NCBI RefSeq assembly: GCF_040833955.1
Contig: NZ_CP162133.1
Span: 1,820,001 to 1,884,000, forward strand
Reading direction: 5' to 3'
Source: Leptospira sp. WS60.C2
GTDB lineage: Bacteria > Spirochaetota > Leptospiria > Leptospirales > Leptospiraceae
Length of the DNA stretch: 64,000 nt
The position numbers and the translations under genes are program-made. Below are positions 43,583 to 52,806 of this stretch, piece after piece. The notes under the pieces were generated by a model that did not search any database, had not been told where the DNA came from, and saw only the letters and a list, made by a program, of their open reading frames with translations. Numbering within the stretch: the first letter of the stretch is position 1; each line of letters starts with the position of its first letter.

Positions 43583-45840
43583 CGAATCTCCAATTTTGAT
43601 GTCCCATCTACGGTCACAAGATCCACTAAATAAGTTTTTACCTTGTCTTTGTGGAATAGAATCTTTTTAGAGAGTGGTTTTCCAATTTCGGAATTGATGA
43701 TTCTCTGGATGGGTCTTGCACCCATAGAACGATCATACCCTGTTTCTGCTAAATGGCGAACTGCTGATTCTGAAAGATTCAAATGAATTCCTTTTTCTTT
43801 TGCCTTATCTTGTAAGGTCTTAAACATTCGTTTCACTACTTGTTCTACGATTGTGACAGAAAGGGCATTGAACTGAATCACAGCTGTGAGCCGGTTTCGG
43901 AACTCAGGAGTGAAGGTTCTTTCAATTGCTTTGAGAGACCTGTCATCATAACGATCCGTATCAAAACCAAGGAGCGGTTTGGAGCTTTCCTGAGCACCCG
44001 TATTCGTTGTTAAAATGAGAATCGCATTGCGAAAATCGGCTTTTTTTCCTGTGCTATCGGTTAGGGTGGCATGGTCCATCACTTGCAAAAGGATATTGTA
44101 AATATCTTCATGTGCTTTTTCGATTTCATCAAAAAGTAATACACAGTGAGGTGATTTGGCGATGGCGTCGGTTAGTTGCCCTCCTTGGTCATAACCTACA
44201 TAGCCTGGCGGGCTACCAATGAGGCGTGAGACGGAGTGTTTTTCCATGTATTCACTCATGTCAAACCTAAGGAACTCAATTCCCATCTTGTCTGCCAGAG
44301 TTTTTGCCACCTCTGTTTTTCCAACTCCCGTTGGACCCACAAATAGGAAACTACCAATGGGTTTACTTTCATCCCCAAGCCCAGAACGAGAATAATGGAT
44401 TGCATCTACAATTTGTTCGATGGCATGGTCTTGGCCAAAAACCACAGTCTTCATCTCTACATCGAGTGTTTCCAATTTCTTTTTATCATCGGCCTTTACG
44501 GTTTTCTCTGGGATCTTGGCTATCTTTGCGACGAGAGTTTCAATTTCGGAGATGCCAACGGACTTTTTTGCCTTTTCTTTGTTTTCATCTCGGAGTTTGA
44601 CAAAGGCTCCCGCTTCGTCTAACAGATCGATGGCTTTGTCTGGCAAAAATCGGTCCCGCAAATGTAAGGTTGATAAATCTACACAAGCTTCAATTGCCTT
44701 CGTGCTGTATTGGACTCCATGAAAGGATTCGTATTTTGGTTTTAAACCATTTAGAATTTGGATGGCATCTTCTCTTGATGGCTCCACCACTTCAATTTTT
44801 TGAAACCGACGAGAAAGAGCATGGTCTTTTTCAAAGATGGATTTGTATTCTTTGTAAGTCGTAGTTCCAATGCATTTGAGTTCTCCATTAGCAAGAGCTG
44901 GTTTCATCAGGTTGGATGCATCCAAACTTCCTCCAGAAACAGCACCGGCTCCCACTATGGTGTGGATTTCATCAATAAAAATAACCTTCTCTGGCTTTCC
45001 AACTAATTCTTGTAATATGGCCTTTAGCCTCTCTTCAAACTCACCCCGGAATTTGGTACCTGCCATCACAAGACCCATATCAAGAGAATAAATTTCAATT
45101 CCAAGTAAACTCTTGGGGACCTTTCCCTCTACCACCCGCTCCGCAATTCCTTCCACAATTGATGTTTTTCCAACACCAGCTTCCCCCACAAAGATTGGGT
45201 TATTCTTCCTTCGTCTAGAGAGGATGTGAATCGTTCTTTGGATTTCATTCTCACGACCGATACAAGGATCCAATTTTCCTAACCTTGCTTTTTCTGTCAG
45301 ATTCACACAGAACTTATCTAAGGCAGACTGTTTTGTTTGGGACTCACTTCCCTCTTCCAATTCCTCTTCTGTCTCTGAAAAATCAGGTTCCAAGGAATCC
45401 TTGTCTTTTTTCACTCCATGAGAAATGTATTTGATGACATCGAGCCGTTTGATGTCTTGTTTTGCGAGGAGATAACACGCTTGGCTGTCCTCTTCGCGAA
45501 AGAGTGCCACAAGCACATTGTTTCCATCCACTTCTTCTTTGCCTGAGTTTTGGACATGAAAGGCAGCAAACTGAATCACAAACTGCACACCAACCGTATA
45601 CTTAGGCTGGATTTTGAGATTGGGCACGGCAATCGAAGACAAATCATCTTCAAAATACTCCAGTAATTCTTTCCTAAGTAAATCTAGGTCACAACCAACA
45701 TTGATAAGAACATCCTTTGTCTTTTCGTTGAAGGTAAGTCCATATAACAAATGCTCTAAGGTGATAAATTCATGGTGGTATTTAGAAGCTTCCTTTTGTG
45801 CAACTTCTAGTGTTTTTTCTAAATCGGATGAAAAGTTCAT
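43570..45840 (-). CDS. clpA: ATP-dependent Clp protease ATP-binding subunit ClpA
   Basis: A 756-residue protein. The ATG at 45840 has AAAGGAGGA seven bases upstream and gives [15 protein letters not shown], the expected start of the ClpA N-domain. Two AAA modules follow: Walker [16 protein letters not shown] with [14 protein letters not shown], and [15 protein letters not shown] with [10 protein letters not shown]. There is no ClpB-like middle coiled coil, so it is ClpA. It unfolds substrates, including N-degron proteins delivered by ClpS, for ClpP. It follows clpS after 2 bp; clpP is not in the window. Confidence 0.95.
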   Translation of the reverse strand: MNFSSDLEKTLEVAQKEASKYHHEFITLEHLLYGLTFNEKTKDVLINVGCDLDLLRKELLEYFEDDLSSIAVPNLKIQPKYTVGVQFVIQFAAFHVQNSGKEEVDGNNVLVALFREEDSQACYLLAKQDIKRLDVIKYISHGVKKDKDSLEPDFSETEEELEEGSESQTKQSALDKFCVNLTEKARLGKLDPCIGRENEIQRTIHILSRRRKNNPIFVGEAGVGKTSIVEGIAERVVEGKVPKSLLGIEIYSLDMGLVMAGTKFRGEFEERLKAILQELVGKPEKVIFIDEIHTIVGAGAVSGGSLDASNLMKPALANGELKCIGTTTYKEYKSIFEKDHALSRRFQKIEVVEPSREDAIQILNGLKPKYESFHGVQYSTKAIEACVDLSTLHLRDRFLPDKAIDLLDEAGAFVKLRDENKEKAKKSVGISEIETLVAKIAKIPEKTVKADDKKKLETLDVEMKTVVFGQDHAIEQIVDAIHYSRSGLGDESKPIGSFLFVGPTGVGKTEVAKTLADKMGIEFLRFDMSEYMEKHSVSRLIGSPPGYVGYDQGGQLTDAIAKSPHCVLLFDEIEKAHEDIYNILLQVMDHATLTDSTGKKADFRNAILILTTNTGAQESSKPLLGFDTDRYDDRSLKAIERTFTPEFRNRLTAVIQFNALSVTIVEQVVKRMFKTLQDKAKEKGIHLNLSESAVRHLAETGYDRSMGARPIQRIINSEIGKPLSKKILFHKDKVKTYLVDLVTVDGTSKLEIREGE

Positions 45841-45842
45841 AT

Positions 45843-46178
45843 TCATTCCTCCTTTGCCAATTGGCATTGTAAAGGGTGTCCCGCCTCATCGGCGAGTTTG
45901 TGTACTTCTTGTACTTTCGTACGGGCGATGTCTAAAGAATACACTCCACAGACTGCAGATCCCTCCGTATGAGCCTTCCACATGATCTGACGAGATTCTT
46001 CCATGGATTTCCTGAATACAATCGCTAAAACATACACCACAAATTCCTGTGGAGTGTAGTCATCATTGATCAAAATCACCCGATAACGATCTGGTTTTTT
46101 TAACTGTTTTTTCTGTTTTTCTTTTTCTAAAAGTTCAACATTCAAATCTGTATATGACTTTCGTTTTGTTTCAGACAT
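45843..46178 (-). CDS. clpS: ClpS adaptor protein
   Basis: A 111-residue protein with a flexible Lys/Glu-rich N-terminal tail (1-30) and the ClpS fold: YRVILINDDYTPQEFVVYVL (the N-degron pocket residues lie in LINDDYTPQEF), IMWKAHTEGSAVCGVYSLDIARTK and a C-terminal LQCQL. It binds proteins with N-terminal Leu, Phe, Tyr or Trp and hands them to ClpA. Two adjacent ATGs (46181 and 46178) follow a GGAGGG site; the second has better spacing. The first overlaps the stop of the GNAT/DUF482 gene (ATGA), so the three genes form a coupled unit. Confidence 0.95.
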   Translation of the reverse strand: MSETKRKSYTDLNVELLEKEKQKKQLKKPDRYRVILINDDYTPQEFVVYVLAIVFRKSMEESRQIMWKAHTEGSAVCGVYSLDIARTKVQEVHKLADEAGHPLQCQLAKEE

Positions 46179-47341
46179 CATCCCTCCCGAAGTGATTTGA
46201 TCGGAGAATGTGCGTTGTATGCGGCAATATTCTCTTGTTCCATCAAAATTTCTTTTTCTAAGTAGGCTTCAATTGCACTTCTACCTTGTTCATTGTAAAT
46301 GTAATGACTGCTATACATAGGAACGGTTTCATAACCTCGTAAAAATTTATGTTCTCCTTGGGCGCCTGCTTCCACTCGTTCCATTTTATGTTCAATTGCA
46401 AAATCGATCAATCGGTAATAACAACATTCAAAGTGCAAATTGGGAACATATTCTAACGCGCCCCAATAACGACCAAATAAAAATCCATCACGGTATACAT
46501 TCCAACTCCCCCCAATGGGGTCTCCATTTGGCTTTTTTGCAAGCACCAAAAGAAGCCTATGGCGAAAGGTTTCTACCATTCTGAAAAAGAACTTTCGATT
46601 GAGGTAAGGTTGTCCCCATTTTTTACTGTGAGTGTCACTGTAAAATTCATAAAACAAATCAGCATGGGATTCACTTATGGAATTTCCCGTGATTGTTTCG
46701 ATTGAAAGCCCAGATTCCCCAATTTTTTTTCGTTCACTGCGAATGGACTTACGCCTCTCTTTCACAAGTGTTCCGAGAAACTCTTCAAAATTATCGAATC
46801 CTTTGTTAAACCAATGGTATTGGTGTGAAAGCCTTGGAGCAAATCCAAGCCTTCCACTTAACGCTTGTTCTTCTTTTTTACAAAAAAGCAAATGAATGGA
46901 AGAGACATTCTCTTCCTTCCCAAAATTACGTAATACTTCCAACATTTTTTCAGCTAACTCTTGCTTGGTGACATCTGAACAACTGGGATGGAGTAAAATT
47001 CTAGAACCGGTAACAGGAGTGAACGGAACGGCAACCGTCAATTTAGGATAATATGGAATTCCAGCCCGATGGAATGCATTGGCCCATTGGAAATCAAAAA
47101 TGTATTCCCCATATGAGTCCTTTCGCAAATAGGTTGGGAGTACTCCCAAAAGTTTGCCCTCTTGTTTTGCAGAAACCAAAACGGGAAACCAATCATTTTT
47201 GGCAATACAGCCGGTTTCTTCTAAACCAACTAAAAATTCATATTCCTGGAATGGAGAGTCAGAAGGAACAAGCGGATTCCATTCCTCCTTCTGAAACTCC
47301 AAAAAACTATGAGAAATCCCTATCTTGATTGTTTCATCCAC
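46178..47341 (-). CDS. GNAT/DUF482-family acyltransferase coupled to clpS
   Basis: A 387-residue protein. It matches the DUF482/COG3146-type predicted N-acyltransferases (GNAT superfamily; FemAB-related): SPFQEYEFLVGLEETGC at about 28-44, a FHRAGIPYYPKLTVAVPFTPVTG region at about 90-112, SFRMVETF-like helices, and the C-terminal GGSWNVYRDGFLFGRYWGALEYVPNLHFECCYYRLIDFAIE. The acceptor is unknown. The start is GTG, with no ribosome site but a 9-bp hairpin directly upstream. Its stop overlaps the clpS start. Such a position next to clpS is where Aat/Bpt aminoacyl-transferases often lie in other bacteria, so a role in the N-end rule is worth testing (inference). Confidence 0.7.
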   Translation of the reverse strand: MDETIKIGISHSFLEFQKEEWNPLVPSDSPFQEYEFLVGLEETGCIAKNDWFPVLVSAKQEGKLLGVLPTYLRKDSYGEYIFDFQWANAFHRAGIPYYPKLTVAVPFTPVTGSRILLHPSCSDVTKQELAEKMLEVLRNFGKEENVSSIHLLFCKKEEQALSGRLGFAPRLSHQYHWFNKGFDNFEEFLGTLVKERRKSIRSERKKIGESGLSIETITGNSISESHADLFYEFYSDTHSKKWGQPYLNRKFFFRMVETFRHRLLLVLAKKPNGDPIGGSWNVYRDGFLFGRYWGALEYVPNLHFECCYYRLIDFAIEHKMERVEAGAQGEHKFLRGYETVPMYSSHYIYNEQGRSAIEAYLEKEILMEQENIAAYNAHSPIKSLREG

Positions 47342-47362
47342 GTTAGAGTTTAGACTCTAACG
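47341..47362 (-). promoter_or_regulatory. Hairpin joining SpoIIE stop to GNAT start
   Basis: On the minus strand, CGTTAGAGT-CTAA-ACTCTAACG is a perfect 9-bp stem with a 4-nt loop. The first arm contains the TAG stop of the SpoIIE phosphatase gene. The last base of the second arm (47341) is the G of the GTG start of the GNAT gene. No T-run follows, so this is more likely translational control or coupling than termination. Confidence 0.6.
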
Positions 47363-50300
47363 GATTTCTTCTTGTTTCAATTGTTTCTTCCGAATGTGTT
47401 CGATCAGACGCAAAAGACTTGGATTTTCAGGATCGAGTTCCAAGGCAGAGCTAAGGATATTTTCAGCCCTCGCATAATTTTTATCTGCCAAGTAAGTTTG
47501 TCCTAAATTGATTAAATTTTTGACATGGTTAGGATCTCGTAACCGAACCCTTTCTCCGAAATCAATTGCCGTTTTGATATCAGCAACTTTTCTGGCACAA
47601 AAGGCTGTGATGTACATGATTTCGGTATCCATCGGGCGAAGGACACTATAGTCTTTGGCCATCTTCTTTGCCTTTCCATAGTCTTTTAACTTCAAATACA
47701 ACTGGATGAATTTCTTTTTGATTTCGGGAATGTTTTCCTCTAACGAATGTGCCTTCTCCAGATACGTGACGGCTTCCTGTAAATCGGCAGAATCACTGGC
47801 TTCTTTTGCCTTTAGAAGTAAGTTTTGAATTTCTTTCAGTTTCTCTTTTTCGATTTTATTTCGTTCTTTTTCTTCAATGAAAGAAATTCGAAGTAAGGAC
47901 AAATCATCAGTAAGGGTACCAAATTTAGACATTTCTTCATAAATTTTATCAAGTTCCCCCTTTCCTGCTTCTACCATTTTTAGAAACAGACGTTCGTCTT
48001 CGTTGATCACACGTTTTCCATCTTCCGTATGGGTGATGAGAAGGTCATCACGACCATCTGAACCTGCTATGAGAATATCACCAGCTTCCAATTGAAAGGT
48101 TTTGATGTATAAATTTCCTTGCACCCCAGAAGTTCCCAATTTTCGAAACATCAATTCATTTTCAATGAAACTCGCTATTCCATCTCGATACAATACAATC
48201 CAAGGATGTTCAGCATTGATGAAATAAAGAAGTCCCGTTTCGTTATCTATGACACCTAAAACCAAAGATACAAGCATCGAACCATCAAAACCTTCAAAGA
48301 TTTTATGCAGTTCTAAAAAGGTATTTTTGATCCATCGTTCTGGATACGTATTCCTTGCTTCGCTTAAAAGTTGTGTTCGTGTGATGATCGATTCAAATAC
48401 TGACCCAAGGACAAGTGCACCACCTGCTCCTTGCATAGATTTCCCCATGGCGTCTGCATTCAAAAAAACAGTATACGATCTGTTATTTAAAATGATTTGG
48501 TTGGCAATGTTCAAATCACCACCAATTTCTTTTTCATATTGTTTGAAGGTGAATTTTTTCTTTTGTTCTAATAAAAAATCAACCATTACATTTTGGTGCA
48601 TCGCATGGTTGACATTAAATGGTTGTAACAACAATGAAGTTAAAAAATAATCACCATCTTGTTGGTGTTTTAATGACTGGACTTCTTTAAGTGTAGTTTC
48701 TAATTCTTTTGTCCGTTCTTGAACCTTTAATTCAAGTTGCTCGGCATATTGTTGTAATTTTTTACGTGCAGCCTGAATGGATCGAACCATTCGGTTAAAC
48801 GATCTAGCCATAAATCCAATGTCATCTTCGACATGGACACTCAATCGATATTCTAAATTCCCCGAATTTACCTCCGTCAATCCTTCAATGATTTGTTCGA
48901 TAGGACGAATGAGAGCAATCAGAAAGAACAATCGATAACCTAAAATCACGATGATAACAAGGGAAACAAGACCAATGATCCATGGTAAAGTCACCTCGTG
49001 TTGAAACTTACGGTAATCGGAATAAGGATAACCCACTTCATGTACCAGTGCATTTTTTTTATCCACAATCATATAACTAACGTAAAACGAATATTTTGGA
49101 TCTTTCGTATCAAATTTTACCTGGCCGCGGTAGTTTCTCTCGCCATGATTTGGCATTGGGGAAAACATCTGGTCTAAAATTTTGAATTTTTCTTCTTCTG
49201 TTCGATCCGATGCCAATACACTCCTAGCTTCCGCATAAAATCCAGACAAAGCTCCCGTTTCATTTTGAAGAAGCCCATTTGCTTTTTCAGAAAAATTGTT
49301 CACCGGAATTTCTCTCAGTTTGTTACGCATGTATAGAATCTTTCGTTTTTCAGATTCAATGGCACCAATCAAATCTTTGGGACTTTCCAACCCACCTTCT
49401 TCTAATAAACGAAAGATTTCTTTTGAATACCCTTTGCTTGTTTCGGGCAACGTGCTTAAGAGTTCTATCGTGTCTTCTTTCCAGGTAGTCGATGTTTCCC
49501 ATGACAAAACCTTCTCTAGTGCCCACACATTCCAAAATTCTGCCTGATATAAATCGGGAGAAACATTCGTTTCTTCTAATCCTTGGGTTTTGATAATCGT
49601 TTGATTTTGAATATCATATGTAGAATGAAAACTTGGAATTTGGTCTGTTTCCAACCCTGCAATATAATTTTTTGCTCTGGCCGTGTGCACCAAATCATAA
49701 TTAGATTCTGTTTGTTGGATGACAGAGTATGCCACTAATTGTAATATCAACAAAAACGATGCAAGTGAGATGCCAATGATCCGAGAAAGGATGGTGGTTT
49801 TATCCTTTGTATTATTGATATAGACCACGTTTGCCACAAACAAACCAACCACGAGAACAAGATCAGTAATGGTTTGGTATAAACCCCTACCAATAGCACC
49901 ATCTCTCGACAATACGTTCAAATACCCTGGAATCATGGTGACGAGCATAAAGGAAATAAGAATACTGATGAGTGTAAATCGGGACTCTTTGGGCATCTTA
50001 AAAATTTGAAAGATGGCAAGGATAGTAAAGGAAAGAAAAAATACAAAAACAATCAATGCATACGCTTTGTAAAAAATAGGAAGTGGAAAATCCCAATAAT
50101 GCCCACTGAAAAAAAACAATCGTCCTGTAGAGAGACTCAAGTAGACAAAACAAGCCGTTACCAATACAACGATAACACTGAGAACTGAGAAAAAATATTT
50201 TTTGAGTCTAGGGAAATATACCTCTGGATAACTTAAGAAAAAACCAGTTAAATAAACCGATCCAGCCATAGCACCAATGATGACAAACCACCGCATGTAA

Positions 50301-50506
50301 GCAGACGCTGGTCCCATAAATGAAAAATTGACTAAATAACCAAAATGGAAAAGCCCAAGCCAGAGAGTCGCCATTCCTAAGTTATAAGTTGCTTCTGACT
50401 TTTCTTTGATAGTTAAGAATAACTGTGCATTATAAAATGTAAATATAACTCCGACAAGAGAACCGAACGTATAAAAATCAAAAGAAATATTTCCCCAAGA
50501 ATCCAT
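47357..50506 (-). CDS. 7TM-HAMP-SpoIIE (PP2C) phosphatase with TPR tail
   Basis: A 1049-residue protein from the ATG at 50506; a TTG at 50524 would add six residues. About seven membrane helices at the N-terminus (to about 240) are followed by one more helix at about 250-270 and an extracytoplasmic region of about 250 residues. Another helix (about 520-545), HAMP (about 545-600), a coiled coil and the SpoIIE/PP2C domain follow: KEIGGDLNIAN, NADAMGKSMQGAGGALVLG, GSDGRDDL and TDDLSLL. TPR repeats (about 900-1040) include LDPENPSLLR. It is a paralogue of the gene at 4363-6891 in the PP2C-TPR half, with a different sensor. The target protein is unknown. The DedA gene lies 28 bp upstream. Confidence 0.88.
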   Translation of the reverse strand: MDSWGNISFDFYTFGSLVGVIFTFYNAQLFLTIKEKSEATYNLGMATLWLGLFHFGYLVNFSFMGPASAYMRWFVIIGAMAGSVYLTGFFLSYPEVYFPRLKKYFFSVLSVIVVLVTACFVYLSLSTGRLFFFSGHYWDFPLPIFYKAYALIVFVFFLSFTILAIFQIFKMPKESRFTLISILISFMLVTMIPGYLNVLSRDGAIGRGLYQTITDLVLVVGLFVANVVYINNTKDKTTILSRIIGISLASFLLILQLVAYSVIQQTESNYDLVHTARAKNYIAGLETDQIPSFHSTYDIQNQTIIKTQGLEETNVSPDLYQAEFWNVWALEKVLSWETSTTWKEDTIELLSTLPETSKGYSKEIFRLLEEGGLESPKDLIGAIESEKRKILYMRNKLREIPVNNFSEKANGLLQNETGALSGFYAEARSVLASDRTEEEKFKILDQMFSPMPNHGERNYRGQVKFDTKDPKYSFYVSYMIVDKKNALVHEVGYPYSDYRKFQHEVTLPWIIGLVSLVIIVILGYRLFFLIALIRPIEQIIEGLTEVNSGNLEYRLSVHVEDDIGFMARSFNRMVRSIQAARKKLQQYAEQLELKVQERTKELETTLKEVQSLKHQQDGDYFLTSLLLQPFNVNHAMHQNVMVDFLLEQKKKFTFKQYEKEIGGDLNIANQIILNNRSYTVFLNADAMGKSMQGAGGALVLGSVFESIITRTQLLSEARNTYPERWIKNTFLELHKIFEGFDGSMLVSLVLGVIDNETGLLYFINAEHPWIVLYRDGIASFIENELMFRKLGTSGVQGNLYIKTFQLEAGDILIAGSDGRDDLLITHTEDGKRVINEDERLFLKMVEAGKGELDKIYEEMSKFGTLTDDLSLLRISFIEEKERNKIEKEKLKEIQNLLLKAKEASDSADLQEAVTYLEKAHSLEENIPEIKKKFIQLYLKLKDYGKAKKMAKDYSVLRPMDTEIMYITAFCARKVADIKTAIDFGERVRLRDPNHVKNLINLGQTYLADKNYARAENILSSALELDPENPSLLRLIEHIRKKQLKQEEIR

Positions 50507-50533
50507 GGAAAGAAACCCTAACAACTTTTAAAA

Positions 50534-51175
50534 TCATGTCAACTTTCTATTTGATTTCTTAAACATTTGATAAAGCAGATATAAAAAAATGACAAAAAGG
50601 ATCACGCCGATGGTTTGGTTGTAGTAAGAAAGTATAACAATGATTTGATTCCAATTACTACCAAGGAGTAAACCTCCAGTAAGCAGTATACCACACCATA
50701 ATGAAATTGCAACTGAATACAAAATCACAAATTTAATGATGTTCATTTTGGACATACCAGCCACAATCGAAACAAAGAATCGAATCCCGGCAGAGAAGCG
50801 AGACAAAAGCACAACAACGATCTCATATTTACGAAACCAGACCAAAGTTCTCCTTAGATTTTCCTCGTGGTACAAACTGGAGAGAAAAGGAATCTTAGTT
50901 CGTTTTAAAAATAACAAAAACCGTTCGCCGAAAAAATACATCACAAGGCCACCAAGAAGATTGCCAAGAAAGGTTGCAAAGACAACGGAACCAAAGGAAA
51001 TCGGGGATTGCTCCGTGGAAGAAATGAATCCAGAAAAAACGGTGATGGTGTCCCCGGGCCAAGGTGGGAAGAGATTCTCTAAAAAATTGGAAAAACAGAA
51101 AAAAATCCAGAGAACGAGCGGAGGTAATTCGAGAATTTCCTGAAATAGAGCATCAAACGGAATGGAATCCAACAC
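50534..51175 (-). CDS. DedA/VTT-domain membrane protein
   Basis: A 213-residue membrane protein from a GTG start. DedA features are present: ENLFPPWPGDTITVFSGF, the amphipathic-loop glycine stretch ATFLGNLLGGLVMYFFG, and FSAGIRFFVSIVAGMSKMNIIKF, where the Arg after AG is the conserved one. DedA proteins act in membrane potential and lipid handling; several are undecaprenyl-phosphate or phospholipid translocases. It is divergent from the 51266 lipoprotein gene and followed on the same strand by the SpoIIE phosphatase. Confidence 0.88.
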   Translation of the reverse strand: MLDSIPFDALFQEILELPPLVLWIFFCFSNFLENLFPPWPGDTITVFSGFISSTEQSPISFGSVVFATFLGNLLGGLVMYFFGERFLLFLKRTKIPFLSSLYHEENLRRTLVWFRKYEIVVVLLSRFSAGIRFFVSIVAGMSKMNIIKFVILYSVAISLWCGILLTGGLLLGSNWNQIIVILSYYNQTIGVILFVIFLYLLYQMFKKSNRKLT

Positions 51176-51265
51176 AGAGAGAAGGATAAACCATTCTTGG
51201 GATAGGCAACAAAGATTTTAAAAAATGAATGGAAGGAATCAATACCAGGACATTTGCTTTCCCTA

Positions 51266-51694
51266 ATGCTTCGATTTTTCCTACTTTCCCTTCTTGTTCT
51301 TTGGCAGTGCAGTCCAAACCGGCATACAGAAATCTATCGATTTGACCATATCATCGTAACAAAATTTCCGACAAATCCACCACCTGCCTTTCCTCAATCA
51401 TTTTTCCCAGAAAATGTCAGCTTTCTTTCATCCAGCGAATTCAAAACCAGTCACATCCATACCAAAGAAGCATATTTAGTGATCGAATCCACGGACTCTT
51501 GGGAAGACATTCAAAAACGGATTGACCTTCGTGCCAACCAAGGTGATTGGAAACTCATCGAAAAAAATGCAAATGAGGTAGAGGTATCATACCTTTTGGA
51601 AGGTTTTATCAAAAAATCGTTATCCATTTATCTTTCCAAAAATGGAGAGAAACACCAACTCCGATATTATTTTAAAAAACACTCTAGTTACTAA
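51266..51694 (+). CDS. Small lipoprotein
   Basis: A 142-residue protein from the ATG at 51266 (a TTG at 51254 would add four residues). It has a lipoprotein signal peptide MLRFFLLSLLVLWQC (Cys15). The mature domain has alternating strands and helices (IVTKFPTNPPPAFPQ, EAYLVIESTDSWEDIQKRIDL, and a final YYFKK strand), with no family that I recognise. The AI-2E-type permease gene starts 2 bp after its stop, so the two are probably co-transcribed. Confidence 0.68.
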   Translation: MLRFFLLSLLVLWQCSPNRHTEIYRFDHIIVTKFPTNPPPAFPQSFFPENVSFLSSSEFKTSHIHTKEAYLVIESTDSWEDIQKRIDLRANQGDWKLIEKNANEVEVSYLLEGFIKKSLSIYLSKNGEKHQLRYYFKKHSSY

Positions 51695-51696
51695 GC

Positions 51697-52806
51697 ATGA
51701 ATTGGATTAAAAATAAAAACGAAACCATTGTCTATATCTTGCTTGCAGGAATTTTTCTTGCGACTTGTTTCACTTTGTTTTTTGTTTTTAAACCTTTTTT
51801 ATGGGCAAGTTTTCTCGCCCTTCTATTTTACTTAACCACAAGGAAATTACACAAACGATTAAAAAACCTATTGGGAGTCAAATTTCACGGTTTATCTCCT
51901 TACATCATGGTAATTCTAATGCTCGCTTGTGTTTTTATTCCTTCTTACTTAATTGTTTCAACTCTCATTCGTGAGTCATTGAACTTAGTGAGTTATGTAA
52001 GAAACCAACTGACAGAAGAATCAATTGTGGCTCTTCTACTGAATAGCCCTATGCTCACTGATTTTTTTACGGAAAATGAATTTTTTTGGATCAAACTTCC
52101 CATTATGTATCGTGAATATGTGGGACAACACATGGACATTCTCAATTTAGATTCCATCTACAGTTTGTTAAAGAATTCTTCAGGATTTTTACTGGGATCA
52201 TTTGAAGTTCCAGGTGCCATAATCTTCAATGGATTTTTTACCTTCATTTTACTCTTTTTCCTTTATAAAGAAGGAAGTCGAATGGAACATGCTCTGTTTT
52301 TATTATTACCATTCCCGACAGAAATTGAAGAACGCCTTGGCCGTAGAATCGAGGAAGCAATTCGAACCGTTATGATGGGTAATTTATTTATTTCATTATT
52401 GCAAGGTGCTTTTATCTACGTTCTCTTACTCTTCACTTCTGTTTCCAACAAGTTTTTACTTTCCAGCATAGCAACCATCTTCTCCCTCATTCCTGTTGTA
52501 GGGACTTCGGTCGTTTGGTTTCCCATCGGTCTCTACATTGGTCTTGTCCAAGAAAATTGGACTGGCAGTGTTTTGTTTATGATCTTTGGTGCAGCGAGTT
52601 ACTTAATTTTGGAAAACTTTGTAAAACCCAAAATTTTAGATAAAAAACTCAAAACGCATCCTTTTCTTATCTTTTTATCTTTAATCGGCGGATTACAAGA
52701 GTTTGGTGTTGCTGGGATCATTATTGGACCTATGGCACTTACACTTGTTATCATCCTTTGGGATTTTTGGAAAATTTTCCGCGAAACTCGATTTCAAACA
52801 ACCTAA
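51697..52806 (+). CDS. AI-2E family transporter (PerM/YdiK-like)
   Basis: A 369-residue protein with about eight membrane helices. The family pattern is visible: a KPFLWASFLALLFYLTT N-terminal hairpin, a central cytosolic region, and the C-terminal GAASYLILENFVKPKILDKKLKTHPFLIFLSLIGGLQEFGVAGIIIGPMAL. Such proteins export small molecules; autoinducer-2 export is known for only some members, and the substrate here is unknown. It is tightly packed: 2 bp after the lipoprotein gene and with xseA starting directly at the next base. Confidence 0.88.
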   Translation: MNWIKNKNETIVYILLAGIFLATCFTLFFVFKPFLWASFLALLFYLTTRKLHKRLKNLLGVKFHGLSPYIMVILMLACVFIPSYLIVSTLIRESLNLVSYVRNQLTEESIVALLLNSPMLTDFFTENEFFWIKLPIMYREYVGQHMDILNLDSIYSLLKNSSGFLLGSFEVPGAIIFNGFFTFILLFFLYKEGSRMEHALFLLLPFPTEIEERLGRRIEEAIRTVMMGNLFISLLQGAFIYVLLLFTSVSNKFLLSSIATIFSLIPVVGTSVVWFPIGLYIGLVQENWTGSVLFMIFGAASYLILENFVKPKILDKKLKTHPFLIFLSLIGGLQEFGVAGIIIGPMALTLVIILWDFWKIFRETRFQTT

